A stretch of 64,000 nt of DNA from Inia geoffrensis (Eukaryota; Chordata; Mammalia; Artiodactyla; Iniidae). The stretch spans positions 123,706,315 to 123,770,314 of the forward strand of contig CM070900.1 in assembly GCA_036417435.1 (NCBI GenBank), given 5' to 3'. Numbering within the stretch: the stretch's first letter is position 1; each line of letters opens with the position of its first letter. The translations under genes were made by a program, and so were the position numbers. Below, piece by piece: positions 1-11,028 of the stretch. The notes beneath the pieces were generated by a model. It did not search any database and was not told the origin of the DNA. It saw only the letters and a list, made by a program, of their open reading frames with translations.

Positions 1-430
1 GCAATATCAATTAAAATTCAAAATATTCTGGGTTTGGACCCAGAACTTCCACTTCTAGAAATTAATCCTGAACAAAGATATGGACCCAAGAGTATTTGTT
101 GCAACTTTTTTTTTCGAACTTAGAAACAGCCCAAATGTTGATTCATAAGAAATAACTAACCAATATGTCTATAAAATGTAACATCTGCAGCAGTTAAAAA
201 GAATGGAGTACTGACAGGAAAATGCCAAAAATTGCTAAATAAAAGAAGCAAATTGTGTATAATACTCAAAATGTTTAATAAATGTCCATGTGTGGGAAAA
301 AGCATGCTGCAAACTGTTGACAGTATCAAAGTTGGGAGTGTTATTTTCTGCATTAGGTATGTCGTGATTAGATTTTTTGTAGCATTATGTACTTACTTTC
401 ATGAAAAATTACTTAAAATGATAAATTGAA
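1..430 (+). mobile_element. Old L1 (L1M-like) 3' fragment
   Basis: The text runs through phrases typical of old mammalian L1 3' ends: 'acttccacttctagaaatt', then 'cagcccaaatgttgattc', then an A-rich stretch. It is diverged and has no coding potential. The left edge is cut by the window. Family assignment is from memory of L1M consensus sequences, so only the class is reasonably safe. Confidence 0.5.
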
Positions 431-755
431 CCCTTTATGCTTAGCAGTAAAATTAGGTTACAGAACATCAGGAATAAAAAGAAATGTCCGAAAATCTTCC
501 ATAGAGGGAAAAAACAGATCACACAGAAGAATAGGAATCAATACTGACTAAGACTTACAAACTGCAAGAAGACACTGGTGCTCTCTGCAAGGAACATAAC
601 CAGAAAACTTAGTATCCGGAATTTATAGATACCAGATACTGATAAGAAAAAGAAACAAGCCATTTAGAGAAGAGGAAACTCAAGGGGCCAAAAATACATA
701 AAAAGTTGTACCTTCCCACTAGTAATTGGGGAAATGCAAATTAAAACTACAGCAA

Positions 756-1285
756 GGGCTTCCCTGGTGGCGCAGTGGTTAAGAATCTGCTTGGGGCTCC
801 CCTGGTGGCGCAGTGGTTGAGAGTCTGCCTGCCGATGCAGGGGACACGGGTTTGTGCCCCGGTCCAGGAAGATCCCACATGACGCGGAGCAGATAGGCCT
901 GTGAGCCATGGCCGCTGAGCCTGCATGTCTGGAGCCTGTGCTCCGCAACAGGAGAGGCCACAACAGTGAGAGGCCCGCGTACCGCAAAAAAAAAAAAAAA
1001 TCCGCCTGCCAATGCAGGGGACATGGGTTCAAGCCCTGGTCCAGGAATATCCCACATGCTGCAGAGCAACTAAGCCCATGCACCACAACTACTGAGCCCA
1101 CGTGCCACAACTACTGAAGCCTGCACGCCTAGAGCCCGTGCTCCGCAACGAGAAGCTACCACGAGAAGCCCATGCACCGCAAGGAAGAGTAGCTCCCGCT
1201 CACCACAACTAGAGAAAGCCCGTGTGCAGCAACGAAGACCCAGTGCAGCCAAAAACAGAAAAAATAAATTTTTAAAAAATAAATG
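756..1285 (+). mobile_element. CHR-type SINE (outer copy), with 14-bp TSD
   Basis: A tRNA-derived SINE of the long form, ending in 'gcagccaaaaacagaaaaaataaattt'. It is flanked by the direct repeat AAACTACAGCAAGG at 744-757 and 1286-1299. It is split near its own position 35 by a second SINE (793-1000), after which the body resumes with 'tccgcctgccaatgcagggg'. The TSD proves one L1-driven insertion event into older L1 sequence. Confidence 0.93.
793..1000 (+). mobile_element. CHR-type SINE (short form) nested in a SINE
   Basis: A complete short-form SINE of about 200 bp: head 'ggggctcccctggtggcgcag', diagnostic end 'gaggcccgcgtaccgc', then a pure 15-A tail. It sits inside the first 40 bases of the outer SINE. 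The pure A tail and low decay mark it as younger than its host. The flanks 'agaatctgc' and 'aaaatccgcc' are a plausible mutated TSD. Confidence 0.92.
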
Positions 1286-1545
1286 AAACTACAGCAAGGT
1301 ACCATCCATACACATCAGATGTGGCATTCTCTCCAATACTTAACACTGTCAGACTGTTAAAATGTTGGCAATATTTATTGAGGATGAAGATGCATATACC
1401 CTTTGACCCAGCAGTTCCACTCAATACCAAGAGAAAACCTCCTACATAAATCTTGAGAAGTTTGTAGAAGAATGTTGCGGCCTTGTTTGTAACAGTGAAA
1501 AACAAAACACCCTGTAAGTCCAGTGACAAGAAAATGAGTACGTTA

Positions 1546-2128
1546 CTGTCTTATACTGGGTCTCCCCCAGAGCAGATCCTGAGACTAGAGTTTGAATGAA
1601 GCAGTTTATTTGATAGATGACACCAGAAAGCACCAATTGGTACGTGGAAAAGTAAAACCGGGAAGGTAAGAAGGCCAGTTCAAGGTCAGTGAGCAGATTC
1701 CCATTGGGTAACAAGCTCAATACTGCTGAGATATTTGGGAAATGGAGGGGAGGAAATAGGAGTATTTATCCCCAACTCGTTGATTTGGGGCTGCTCCCAG
1801 GTTTGTCAGCTCTCTGACCTGTGTATTGAACACACTCCAGCTGCTAGAGTCCCAGGTGTTTGCAATAAGAGGCTGCTGGCATGCATAGGAACAGCGAATG
1901 CTAAACACAGCAATTCCATATGTTTATGATTGTGTGTGTAAGATTTTCATACTTTTTAATATGGTAAAAAGTATAAAGCCACACATAGTTTGAAATATTT
2001 TACAATTTTAAAATATACAGAATCAGGAAAATCAATTAGAAGTTAGGAGAGGAATGATGGTAATTCAGACTAGAGGACTGGGCATTGTAAAAATGTTTGA
2101 TTTAGGATAGATTTAAAACTTGGAAGTA
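1546..2128. other. Gene-free interval
   Basis: No plausible exon is seen. The first part ('gcagtttatttgatagatgacaccagaaagcacc') resembles the antisense of an ancient mammalian interspersed repeat that I cannot name. The rest is AT-rich single-copy-looking sequence. Confidence 0.4.
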
Positions 2129-2512
2129 GGGACTTCCCTGGTGACACAGTGGTTAAGAATCCACCAATGCAGGGGACATGGGTTCGATCCCTGGTCCAGG
2201 AAGATCCCACATGCTATGGAGCAGCTAAGCCCATGTGCCACAACTACTGAGCCTGCACCCTAGATCCTGCGTGCCACAACAACTGAGCCCATGCACAGCA
2301 ACTACTGAAGCCCATGCACTCTAGGGTCCATGTGCCACAACTACTGAAGCCCACGCGCCTAGAGCCTGTGCTCTGCCACAAGAGAAGCCACCACAATGAG
2401 AAGCCTGTGCACTGCAACAAAGAGTATCCTCTGCTCGTCACAACTAGAGAAAGCCTGCACACAGCAACAAAGATCCAATGCAGCCAAAAATAAGTAAAAT
2501 TAAATTCTTTTT
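2129..2512 (+). mobile_element. CHR-type SINE, long form
   Basis: A complete long-form copy from 'gggacttccctggtgaca' to an A/T-rich tail. The flanks AAAACTTGGAAGTA (left) and AAAAGTTGGAGGTA (right, from 2513) agree at 12 of 14 positions, a decayed TSD. About ten bases of the head are missing at 'aagaatccaccaatgcag', where other copies read 'ccacctgccaatgcag'. Confidence 0.9.
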
Positions 2513-2587
2513 AAAAGTTGGAGGTAACGGGATTTTCTGGTGGAGTTTGATTTTGGCTTTGGACCCACTGAATTTGAGTTACCTTTA

Positions 2588-2633
2588 AGGAAGGAAGGAA
2601 GGAGAGAGGGAATAAAAAATAATAATAATAAAA
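2588..2633. repeat. (GGAA)n / (AAT)n low-complexity tract
   Basis: A run of GGAAGGAAGGAAGG changes into GAGAGAGGG and then AATAATAATAATA. It is a short compound purine-rich microsatellite. Confidence 0.85.
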
Positions 2634-2639
2634 CCATGC

Positions 2640-3374
2640 CTTCAAAATTGAGAAGTTATTTTCAACTGATAAATCTATACTCAGCCAAATAATCGGGTGA
2701 TGCACACCTGAACAGTTGATCTGATAAATGAGTTGGCTACTAAGTCCTAACAGGCAGGACAAAGGGATGATTCATGTCCTGGGAGGGACAAAGTGGGCCA
2801 CCGTGTGAGAGTTCATCACACTACTCAGAACGGTATGAGGTTTCAAACTTTAATTTCTGGAATTTTCCATTTAATATTTCGGACTGTGGTTGGGTAACTA
2901 AAACTGCAGAAGGAGAAACCTTGGATAAGGGGGTGCTGCTGTTAAACCTCTTTATCCTTGGGACCAAAAAAAGAGCAAATCACGTTGTGTGCTATTTCAA
3001 ATAACTGCCGTCAATAGTAAAAGTAAATAAATGTGAAATGTGTTTATTGGAAGACAAATTTTAGGTTTCCTCTACCTCCTTGCCCCAGGGCCATAGGACA
3101 CGCAGAAGACAAACACTTGAAGGAATAGAGGGTTAATCTGCAAAGAGACGTGATGATACTGGACTCAGGAAAAATTGGAGAGAGCAGAGATTTTCTACTC
3201 CATCTACCAGCCAGAACCATTTGGGAAAGGGACCCTCAATGAGACTGCCCCTTTTTCAGCGTCTGGTCACAGCCCCCTTCAAAAGGCCAAAGTTTGCCCA
3301 CAGGTTGGTTTTGCACTGCCAGTCCTCTCTGAGAGGTGAATTAGCATAACTTAAACCTGGCATTTCCCACCCCC
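2640..3374. other. Gene-free interval
   Basis: No coding exon or recognisable young repeat is seen. Short frames are open only by chance and lack splice sites or codon structure. Nothing further can be supported. Confidence 0.4.
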
Positions 3375-4000
3375 ACCAACAGCATTTTATTATGAACTCT
3401 TTCAAGCACACAGAAAAGTTGAGAGGATTTACCCATCACCTAGATTCTATCATTGTTAACGCTTTGCTGTCTCTGATTTATCACATTTTTTGCCAAACAT
3501 CCATCTATACATCTTATATATTTTGATGCATCTCAAAAGTAAATTGTAGGCATCAGTATGTGCTTCATTCATAGATCCTTCAGCTTGTATATCATTAACT
3601 ATATTTCAATATTTGTTACTCTATTTTGGCAAAATTTACATAGCGAAATGCAGATCTTAAGTGGAGCATTCTACAAGTTTTAACAAAAGCATATGACTGT
3701 GTGACACAAACCTCTGTCCATCACCCCAGGAAATTCCCTCATATCCCTTCCTAGTCAATCCCCACCCCCCCAGATGCAACCACTATTCTGGGCTTTTTTT
3801 CTCATAGATTAGTTCTTTCTGTTCCTGAACTTCACAGTATGTACTCTTGGTCTGGCTTATTTCACTCAGCAAAATTTGAGATTCACCCACGTTGTTGCAC
3901 GTATCACTGGTTTGTTCCTTTTCATTACTGAATAGTCTTCCATTGTATGGCTGTACCACAGTTTGTTCATTCTCCTGTTGATGGACATGAGGGCTTTTTT
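3375..4000 (-). mobile_element. Old L1 (L1M-like) fragment, antisense
   Basis: Reads as the reverse complement of an L1M 3' half, with landmarks 'tttaacaaaagcatatgactg', 'ccaccactattctgggctt'-type text, 'cttatttcactcagcaaaat', 'ccattgtatggctgtaccac' and 'ctcctgttgatggacatgaggg'. The order is the same as in the antisense L1 remnant at 18.2-20.8 kb. A SINE interrupts it at 4001-4314. Confidence 0.65.
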
Positions 4001-4314
4001 GGGGGTGGGGGGCGTGCTGTGTTGGGTCTTCGTTGCTGTGTGCGGGCTTTCTCTAGTCGTGGCGGGCGGGGCTGCTCTTCGTTGCAGTGCACGGGCTTCT
4101 CACTGCGGTGGCTTCTCTTGTTGTGGAGCACAGGCTCTAGGCGGGTGGGCTTCAGTAGTTGTGGCACATGGGCTCTAGAATGCAGGCTCAGTAATTGTGG
4201 TGTATGGGCTTAGTTGCTCCACAGCATGTGGGATCTTCCTGGCCCAGGGATCGAACGCGTGTCCCCTGCATTGGCAGGTGTATTCTTAACCACTGCGCCA
4301 CCAGTGAAGTCCCC
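4001..4314 (-). mobile_element. CHR-type SINE, long form, antisense
   Basis: Its tail side ('gtgttgggtcttcgttgctg') is at the left and its head ('gccaccagtgaagtcccc') at the right, so the element is on the minus strand. The flanks TGAGGGCTTTTT (left) and TGAGGGCTCTTTT (right) form a slightly diverged TSD. Confidence 0.92.
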
Positions 4315-4329
4315 GTGAGGGCTCTTTTA

Positions 4330-4949
4330 AGGTGGGATTTGAGCCTGGTATTGAAGGGTCTAGAGAGGTGATGAGTGACAGGCAGAAGGCAGAGGTATGC
4401 TCCAGGCCGAGGGAAAGCCATGAAGAAACCTCATCTCCAGATGTTGGGCTGCACCCTGCAGGCCCGCAAGCCTTGTAGTTACCCAGCCTCAAGACTGAAG
4501 AAAGAGACAGAGACATCACCAGTTTATTGGATAGGAGGATCTTACATATCTGAAGCAAAGTCCTACAGTGACATCCCACCCTGTGCAGCAGAGGGCAGGC
4601 AGGACCTGGCAGCAGTCTTTCAGTACTCCGGGGAGGAGGCTACCACTTATAGGGGGCATTGACGTCAGGTGGCCTCATCAGTTACCCAGTTATTAATCAA
4701 GCCCTATAATTAAGAAGACTGGATAGTCATGTGAGTGAAGCGGGGAGTGGTTGAGTAGGGGATGTACAGAGAGCAAGAGAACAACCATCTCAAATGGCCT
4801 GACCATACACCAGATTCCAGAAGCCGGGACAAGGCCTTACCACGGAAGGTAGGTGTTAGAGGCCCTGCCTCCACCAAGTGCCAAGTGCCTACTCCACCTT
4901 CACTGTGCCTCTCAATCTGTTCTTTTTCAAAACCATATCTAATTCAGGT
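4330..4949. other. Gene-free interval
   Basis: GC-moderate sequence without a convincing exon. The phrase 'gaaggcagaggtatgctccagg' resembles a dispersed ancient mammalian repeat, also seen near 15.5 kb and 30 kb, that I cannot assign to a class. Confidence 0.35.
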
Positions 4950-5410
4950 CTTTATTTTCTCTCACTTAGACAGCTGGAGGAACTTAAATTGGTGGTTTTT
5001 CCATATCTGCTCTCCTTCCCCAGCAATCTCTCATAAACATGGCCACCAAGACCAGCTTTCTGAACTGCACTTCTGATTATGTTGCTGTCTCGCCTCCTTA
5101 AAGCTCACCCAGCCTTTAGGGTCCTCTGCAGAAGGCATTGATCAACCTCTCCAAACTTATCTACCATTTCCACTCCCCACATGTTATACACAAGCCACAC
5201 TCAGCTCCTCACAAATCCCCAAACAGACCCAAGCTTTGCCACACACGTGCTTCCTACGCAGTTCTCTCTGCCTATAATTCCTCCCTCCCCGTATACTCCA
5301 GTCTAAGCCATACCCGATCCTCAGAGCCCTGCCCAAATCCAAAATGTTACCTCTTTCATGAAGCTTTCCATCTCACCATTCTCTGAATCGCCCAGCACTA
5401 CCTGTCTGTT
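4950..5410. mobile_element. L2-like LINE remnant
   Basis: Contains the idioms of the L2 3' region: 'gattatgttgctgtctcgcctcct', then 'tgccacacacgtgcttcctac', then 'ttctctctgcctataattcctcc', then 'gttacctctttcatgaagctttcc'. It is very diverged and non-coding. The same type of sequence recurs at 39.83-39.93 kb and 52.89-53.16 kb. Confidence 0.55.
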
Positions 5411-6620
5411 ACAGCCCTTAAATGCAATTTGCCTCACAGCTATATGTTATTCTCATCTCTCCTTCATCAACTAGGAATGTTTTCAGCTGCAAGTACCAGA
5501 AAACCCAACTGGCAGTGGCTTAAACAAATTGGGATTTGCTGACTCAGAACAACTTGGTTTCTTGCTCAAGGTTGCAGAATGGCTTATACTGCTTCAGAAA
5601 CAAAGTCCACGGTCACAGCAGGAAGAGAGAAATGGAGCAATGTCAGGCACATTGCTTTCATCAGGAAAACAAAATTTGTCCCAAATCCTAGCACTAGAGC
5701 CTAATTCTAATTCATGCACATCAGAATTTAGGATCGCTGGTTTAAAACTAATCTTGATCTATCATCTGGGGCTGGTATATTGCCCCCACCCCAACAAAAT
5801 GAGAGGGCTCTTGTCAAGTAAGACAGAAAGATGGATATGAGACTACAATTAACAGTGTTTTTGCTGCATCAACTCTGCCTGACAGCTGTTTCAAGACAGA
5901 AACTACATCTTATTCACCTCTGTCTGCCCTCAAGATGTCTAGCATCTCAAAAATACTGGTTGATTGACTGATCGATCAATCAATAGACAGATGGATGAGC
6001 AGAATGCCATGCACTGGGGAGGACCGTACACTGGGGAGGACCATGCCTGGGGAGGAATTCAACTGCATGGAGGATAGCACAGATCATCACAATGCCAGCC
6101 ACCAGGAATAGAACTCCAAACGCTTCTGCCCACAGCATCTTAAGTATCGGAGTTGCCAAGGAAAACACAATACAGTCAAGCACTGGATGGAACAACACTT
6201 TACTCACATAAAGAAAGAGAGTAAAAGCAGCTCCAATAGCGTACATGGTCCCTCATGGCAAGCAGGTCCGCCTGGTAGCCAATGCAGGGCAAATGGCCTA
6301 CTGGCACCCCTCTTGTGTTGTCCTAGAAGGACCCCGACCCCTACTCTGTGGAGTCTGAAATACTGAATGCCGGAGTGTGCCTGAGGTCATTGATGCAAAT
6401 ACCTAAGCGGAACAAAGGAGCCCACATTGAGACTGAAATAGGGAAAGATAACCCTACACAAGGTGGTCAACCCAGCACAGGCTGTGTGGCTCTTCATCTC
6501 TTGGTAAGGAAGTGTTCTAGGCCCAAGGCCCATATTTATATGCCTAAGCAGGGGTCAAAATATGTGCCTTACAGCAGTTTGGGTTGAAAGGCACATATGA
6601 GACTGCCTTTCCCAACACTT
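5411..6620. other. Gene-free interval with ancient repeat traces
   Basis: The text around 5480-5830 ('ttttcagctgcaagtaccagaaaaccc', 'cagtggcttaaacaaattggg') is a dispersed mammalian repeat idiom, class not assigned. At 5980-6246 the minus strand has an 88-codon hydrophobic frame without homology I can recognise; it was rejected as a gene. No exon is supported. Confidence 0.4.

Positions 6621-6656
<36 letters not shown>
6621..6656. repeat. (GATA)9 microsatellite
   Basis: Nine perfect GATA units. Pure tetranucleotide runs of this length are usually polymorphic. Confidence 0.97.
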
Positions 6657-6657
<1 letters not shown>

Positions 6658-7339
6658 CAAAATGGGTTAAATAAAATTTTGTATATCATCTTTGAAACCT
6701 CATAGCCTATAAAACATTGATTCTTTAGGGAAATGGGCTTCAAGTTTTAAACTATTTACAAATGAGTTATTTGCAATAATAATAATAGCAACAACAAGAC
6801 AATCAACACACAGCTCTTTTAATGAAGGGTTCTTTAGTTGGTTTTATTCTGTAAGAACAAAGTAGAGAAAACCATGCTAATTTCTCTCTTATTCACTGTG
6901 TGTCTGGTGGCCGTGTGTGAAAACCTAGGAAGGCAAAACACCTAGAGAGGAAAGAATTGGCTGCCCCCAGCCCCCAGCCACCTTGCATCTACTTTCCTCC
7001 CTGGTTTCCAGTGCCTCCACTCTCCACAGCTGATAAAAAATTTCCAGGCCATGAAGGCTTAACACACCAACACAGTGCTTGGAGGGTGTAGGGAATTGCA
7101 ATCTAGAATTGAAAAGTCATATTTAATTTCTATCATATATTCAATCTCATTTATCATATATTCAACCTCATTTTAACAAATTCTATGTGGCATCCCCATT
7201 TGGGGCTGATTTGGCATTTTATTACATCAGCCACATTGCTATAAATGACATTCCCAATCAATAGATTAAAATAAACTTGTGTGCTTTCCCTGCAGTACAT
7301 TAAAGGTGACAGCAATGCTCTTCACTCACTGTGTTGATT
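6657..7339. other. Gene-free interval
   Basis: AT-rich with no exon or young repeat recognised. A short local duplication, 'tcatatattcaa.ctcat', occurs twice near 7133-7175. Otherwise nothing is seen. Confidence 0.4.
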
Positions 7340-8530
7340 AAGAATTCACTGCCTTACCCCCGCATTGGCATGTGGACTCTCAACCACTGCGCCACCAGGG
7401 AAGCCCGGAAGAACACTCTTTGACATAAATCACAGCAAGATCTTTTTTGACCCACCTCCTAGGGTAATGGAAATAAAAACAAAAATGAACAAATGGGACC
7501 TAATGAAACTTAAAAGCTTTTGCACAGCAAAGGAAACCATAAACAAGATGAAAAGACAACCCTCAGAATGGGAGAAAATATTTGCAATCAATGGACAAAG
7601 GATTAATCTCCAAAATATGTAAACAGCTCATGCAGCTCAATATTAAAAAAACAAACAACTCAATCCAAAAATGGGCAGAAGACCTAAATAGACATTTCTC
7701 CAAAGAACACATACAGATGGCCAAGAAGCACATGAAAAGCTGCTCAACATCACTAATTATTAGAGAAATGCAAATCAAAACTACAATGAGGTATCACCTC
7801 ACACCAGTTAGAATGGGCATCATCAGAAAATCTACAAACAGCGAATGCTGGAGAGGGTGTGGAGAAAAGGGAACCCTCTTGCATGTAATGTTGGTGGGAA
7901 TGTAAATTGATAACAGCCACTAGGGAGAACAGTATGAAGGTTCCTTAAAAAACTAAAAATAGAATTACCATATGACCCAGCAATCCCCCTACTGGGCATA
8001 TACCCAGAGAAAAACATAATTCAAAAAGACACATGCACCCCAGTGTTCAATGCAGCACTTTTTACAATAGCCAGGTCATGGAAGCAACCTAAATGCCCAT
8101 CAACAGACGAATGGATAAAGAAGATGTGGTACATATATACAATGGAATATTACTCCACCATAAAAAGGAAAGAAGTTGGGTCATTTGTTGAGACGTGGAT
8201 GGATCTAGAGACTGTCATACAGAGTGAAGTAAGTCCAAAAGAGAAAAACAAATATCATATATTAAAGCATGTATGTGCAACCTAGAAAAATGGTACAGAT
8301 GAACTGGTTTGCAGGGCAGAAGTTGAGACACAGATGTAGAGAACAAACATATGGACACCAAGTGGGGAAAGCGGCGGGGGGGCGGTGGTGATATGATGAA
8401 TTGGGCGATTGGGGTTGACATGTATATACTGATGTGTATAAAATTGATGGCTAATAGGAACCTGCTGTATAAAAAAATAAATAAAATTAAATTAAAAAAA
8501 AAAAAAAAAAAAAAAGAATTCACTGCCTTA
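7340..8530 (+). mobile_element. 5'-truncated L1 with inverted SINE piece at its 5' end
   Basis: One insertion bounded by the perfect 17-bp TSD AAGAATTCACTGCCTTA (7340-7356 and 8514-8530). Inside it, 7357-7405 is the reverse complement of the first ~49 bases of a CHR SINE, ending exactly at the SINE's first bases ('gggaagccc'). From 7406 the sequence is the L1 ORF2 end and 3' UTR on the plus strand ('gaagaacactctttgacata' onward), finishing in about 20 A. The L1 part keeps frames of 85 and 107 codons that belong to the ORF2 C-terminus, broken by stops. The arrangement (inverted 5' piece, sense 3' piece, one TSD) is that of twin priming, but the inverted piece comes from a SINE RNA, not L1 RNA. 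Confidence 0.88.
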
Positions 8531-9789
8531 GCAGATAAACCCCTAATCACAGTGCTTTAACACAATGGAAGTTTATTTCTTGCTCGGATGAAGTCCAACA
8601 CAGGTGTTTCTGATCTGCCAGGTGGTGATTCAGGGATCAAGGGTCATCCCATCCTGTGGCTTCTATCTTCAACTAGGGATTTCCAAGATTGTTGTCAAAA
8701 AGGAAAGAGCATGGAGGGTCACATGTGGGAGGTCTGACGGGGAGGGCAGGCTGCAAAGTGGCACACAGGACTTTCCCTCACATTCCACTGACCAAAACTT
8801 TGTCATATAACCACACCCAACTGCAGGGAGCCTGTAGTCTAGCTGTGGAGCAGGAGATAAAGGAAACAGGTTTGGTGAACAGCTAGGTAGAAAGGAAGAG
8901 AGAAGGACACCAGGATTATAACTTGACCTCTGCTTCTCCATTTTTCTATTTTTGCATCTTTGTTCTGGGGTTAAGAGATTTGGGCGAATAGTATGGAAAT
9001 TCTTCTTGCTTCTAGTAAGGGTCCTTGAGGTTTCTGAAAATAGAAGGCTAGAAGGAGTTAATGCTAATTGTTCTTTAATGGTTGTGAGAAATATAAGCAG
9101 AGTTCAGGTCTTCTTAGGAAAGAACTCCATGTTTTAGGAAAGTGACTCATTCATGGGCAGAGGCTAGATCTCTCTTGTAAAGAATGGAAAGAGTAATACC
9201 AGTCTTTGCACATGGAAATAACTTTGTCATTTAGAGCCTTTTTTTAACATTCCAGATTGGGCTTGTGTTTTAGTTCCATATTACCTATATTCTCATTGCC
9301 TATGTCATTATATTTGGTAAAAAGTGTTCTTCTGTTGTGGAATATATTCTTGTTTGGCTCTTCCATCTAGACTAGGAAGCCTGTCCTTCCCCAACAGGCC
9401 ATTAGTAGCACAGACCTCTCCACATTCTGTCCTCAAAACTTACTCCTGGAAGGATTAAGATTCCAGATTGTGAGTGGAAATCGGGTCTGAACTCTGTGGG
9501 TCTCATTCGGTGGATGCTCCCTGCTGGTCCTCTCGCTCCCTAGAGTTCCCTTGTGTGTATCTCCAGGCAGCCTGACATCCAAACATCTTTCTCACTTCCC
9601 TCAGACAGGACTTTGTAGCATCTGAATTGAAATTTAAAGTGTTGTCAATTTATTTAGTACAAACTCAGAGGGGCAAGAAGAAAGTTCATCCAGATTTAAT
9701 GCTTCTGAATTTCCATCTTAAAACTCCAGCTATTTCTCAAGTACACAAATGCGATTGAATTGGTCTGAGTTTTCCATAGAATGTGAAAT
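8531..9789. other. Gene-free interval
   Basis: The first ~150 bases ('gctttaacacaatggaagtttatttcttgctc', 'caggtggtgattcaggg') look like a dispersed ancient mammalian repeat. The remainder is AT-rich and shows no exon, no young repeat and no long frame. Confidence 0.4.
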
Positions 9790-9814
9790 ATATATGTCAA
9801 TTCATGTATATATA

Positions 9815-9818
9815 TGTG

Positions 9819-9878
<60 letters not shown>
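9815..9878. repeat. (TA)n(GA)n compound microsatellite
   Basis: About ten TA units pass directly into about twenty GA units. It sits at the edge of an LTR-like remnant, whose antisense consensus is itself rich in 'tatata'. Confidence 0.95.
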
Positions 9879-9881
<3 letters not shown>

Positions 9882-10022
9882 TTATTTTAAGTAATTGACT
9901 CATGTAATTGTGAGCACTGACAAGCCTGAAGTCTGCAGAGCAGGCCAGCAGGCTGGAAATCCAGCCAGGAGTTGACGTTGCAATCTTGAGACAAAATTTC
10001 TTCTCAAAAAACCCTGCTTTTG
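9879..10022 (-). mobile_element. Ancient LTR-like remnant, part 1, antisense
   Basis: The text 'aaatttattttaagtaattgactcatgtaattgtgagcactgacaagcctgaagtctgcag' type runs match the reverse of a dispersed mammalian LTR-like repeat. It continues at 11029-11215 after an L1 insertion. A sense relative is at 21783-22170. Assignment to the MaLR/ERVL group is a guess from its terminal sequence. Confidence 0.45.
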
Positions 10023-11019
10023 ATGAAAACTGTAATTCAAAAAGATACATGCACCCCAATGTTCATAGCAACACTATACAATAGCCAAGACATCGAAGCA
10101 ACCTAAGTGTCCATCGACAGATAAATGGATAAAGAAGATGTGGTACATATATACAATGCAATATTACTCAGCCATAAAAAAGAATGAAATGGGCTTCCCT
10201 GGTGGTGCAGTGGATAAGAATCTGCCTGCCAATGCAGGGTACATGGGTTCAATCCCTGTCCAGGAATATCCCACATGCCATGGAGCAATTAAGCCCGTGC
10301 ACCACAACTACTGAGCCTGCGCTCTACAGCCCATGAGCCACAACTACTGAAGCCCACGTGCCACAACTACTGAGGCCTGCGTGCCTAGAGTCCATGCTCT
10401 GCAACAAGAGAAGCCACTGCAATGAGAAGCCTGCGCACTGCAGCAAAGAGTAGCCCCCACTCACCGCAACTAGAGAAAGCCTGCATGCAGCAATGAAGAC
10501 CCAACACAGCCAAAAGTAAAAAAATAAATAAAAATTAAATTAAATTTAAAAAACAAAAAAGCAAAAAAAAAACAGAATGAAATAATTCCATTTGCATCAA
10601 CGTGGATGGACCTAGAGATTATCACATTAAGTGAAGTAAGTCAGGCAGAGAAAGACAAATATCATATATCACTTATATGTGGAATCTTAAAAAAAATGAT
10701 ACAAATGAACTTATTTACAAAACAGAAACAGACTCACAGACATAGAAAACAAACTTATTGTTACCAAAGGCGAAAGAACTGGGGGGGATAAATTAGGAGT
10801 TTGGGATTAAGAGACACGCTACTATATATAAAATAGATAAATGTCAAGGACCTACTGTGCAGCACAGGGAACTGTATTCAATAGCTTGTAATAACCAAAA
10901 TGGAAAAGAATCTGAAAAAGAATATGTATATATCTGAATCACTTTGCTTTACATCTGAAAAAACATTGTAAATCAACTATGTTTCAATTTTAAAATATTA
11001 TTAGGGCAGGAAAAAAAAA
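10023..11019 (+). mobile_element. 5'-truncated L1, with SINE inside
   Basis: L1 3' end from 'gtaattcaaaaagatacatgcaccccaatg' through the ORF2 terminus, 3' UTR and a 9-A tail at 11011-11019. It is inserted in an older LTR-like repeat: CTGCTTTTG occurs at 10014-10022 and 11020-11028. A SINE (10191-10573) splits the ORF2 end. No functional frame remains. Confidence 0.8.
10191..10573 (+). mobile_element. CHR-type SINE, long form, inside L1
   Basis: A complete copy from 'gggcttccctggtggtgcag' to an A-rich tail, flanked by the perfect TSD AGAATGAAAT (10181-10190 and 10574-10583). Removing it restores continuous L1 sequence. Confidence 0.95.
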
Positions 11020-11028
11020 CTGCTTTTG

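Larger units (their letters stand above)
480..1545 (+). mobile_element. Old L1 fragment interrupted by a SINE
   Basis: Segments on both sides of the SINE at 756-1285 join into L1 3' sequence: 'gggaaatgcaaattaaaactacagcaagg' type text before it, and 'aaggtaccatcc' through 'tgacccagcagttccactc' after it. The order matches the ORF2 end and 3' region of L1. It is heavily decayed, with no open frame. Boundaries are approximate. Confidence 0.55.

Noticed and set aside
664..1110. 148-codon minus frame and similar frames wherever SINEs lie (for example 20519-20826, 26829-27345, 47566-47868)
   Set aside because: These are translations of CHR SINE sequence. The same peptide phrases recur at every SINE in either orientation.
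5980..6246. Minus-strand 88-codon frame with strongly hydrophobic stretches, possibly a membrane-protein pseudogene
   Set aside because: I recognise no family, and there is no A tail or TSD to suggest a processed copy. Hydrophobic runs are easily produced by chance. A protein database search would settle it.
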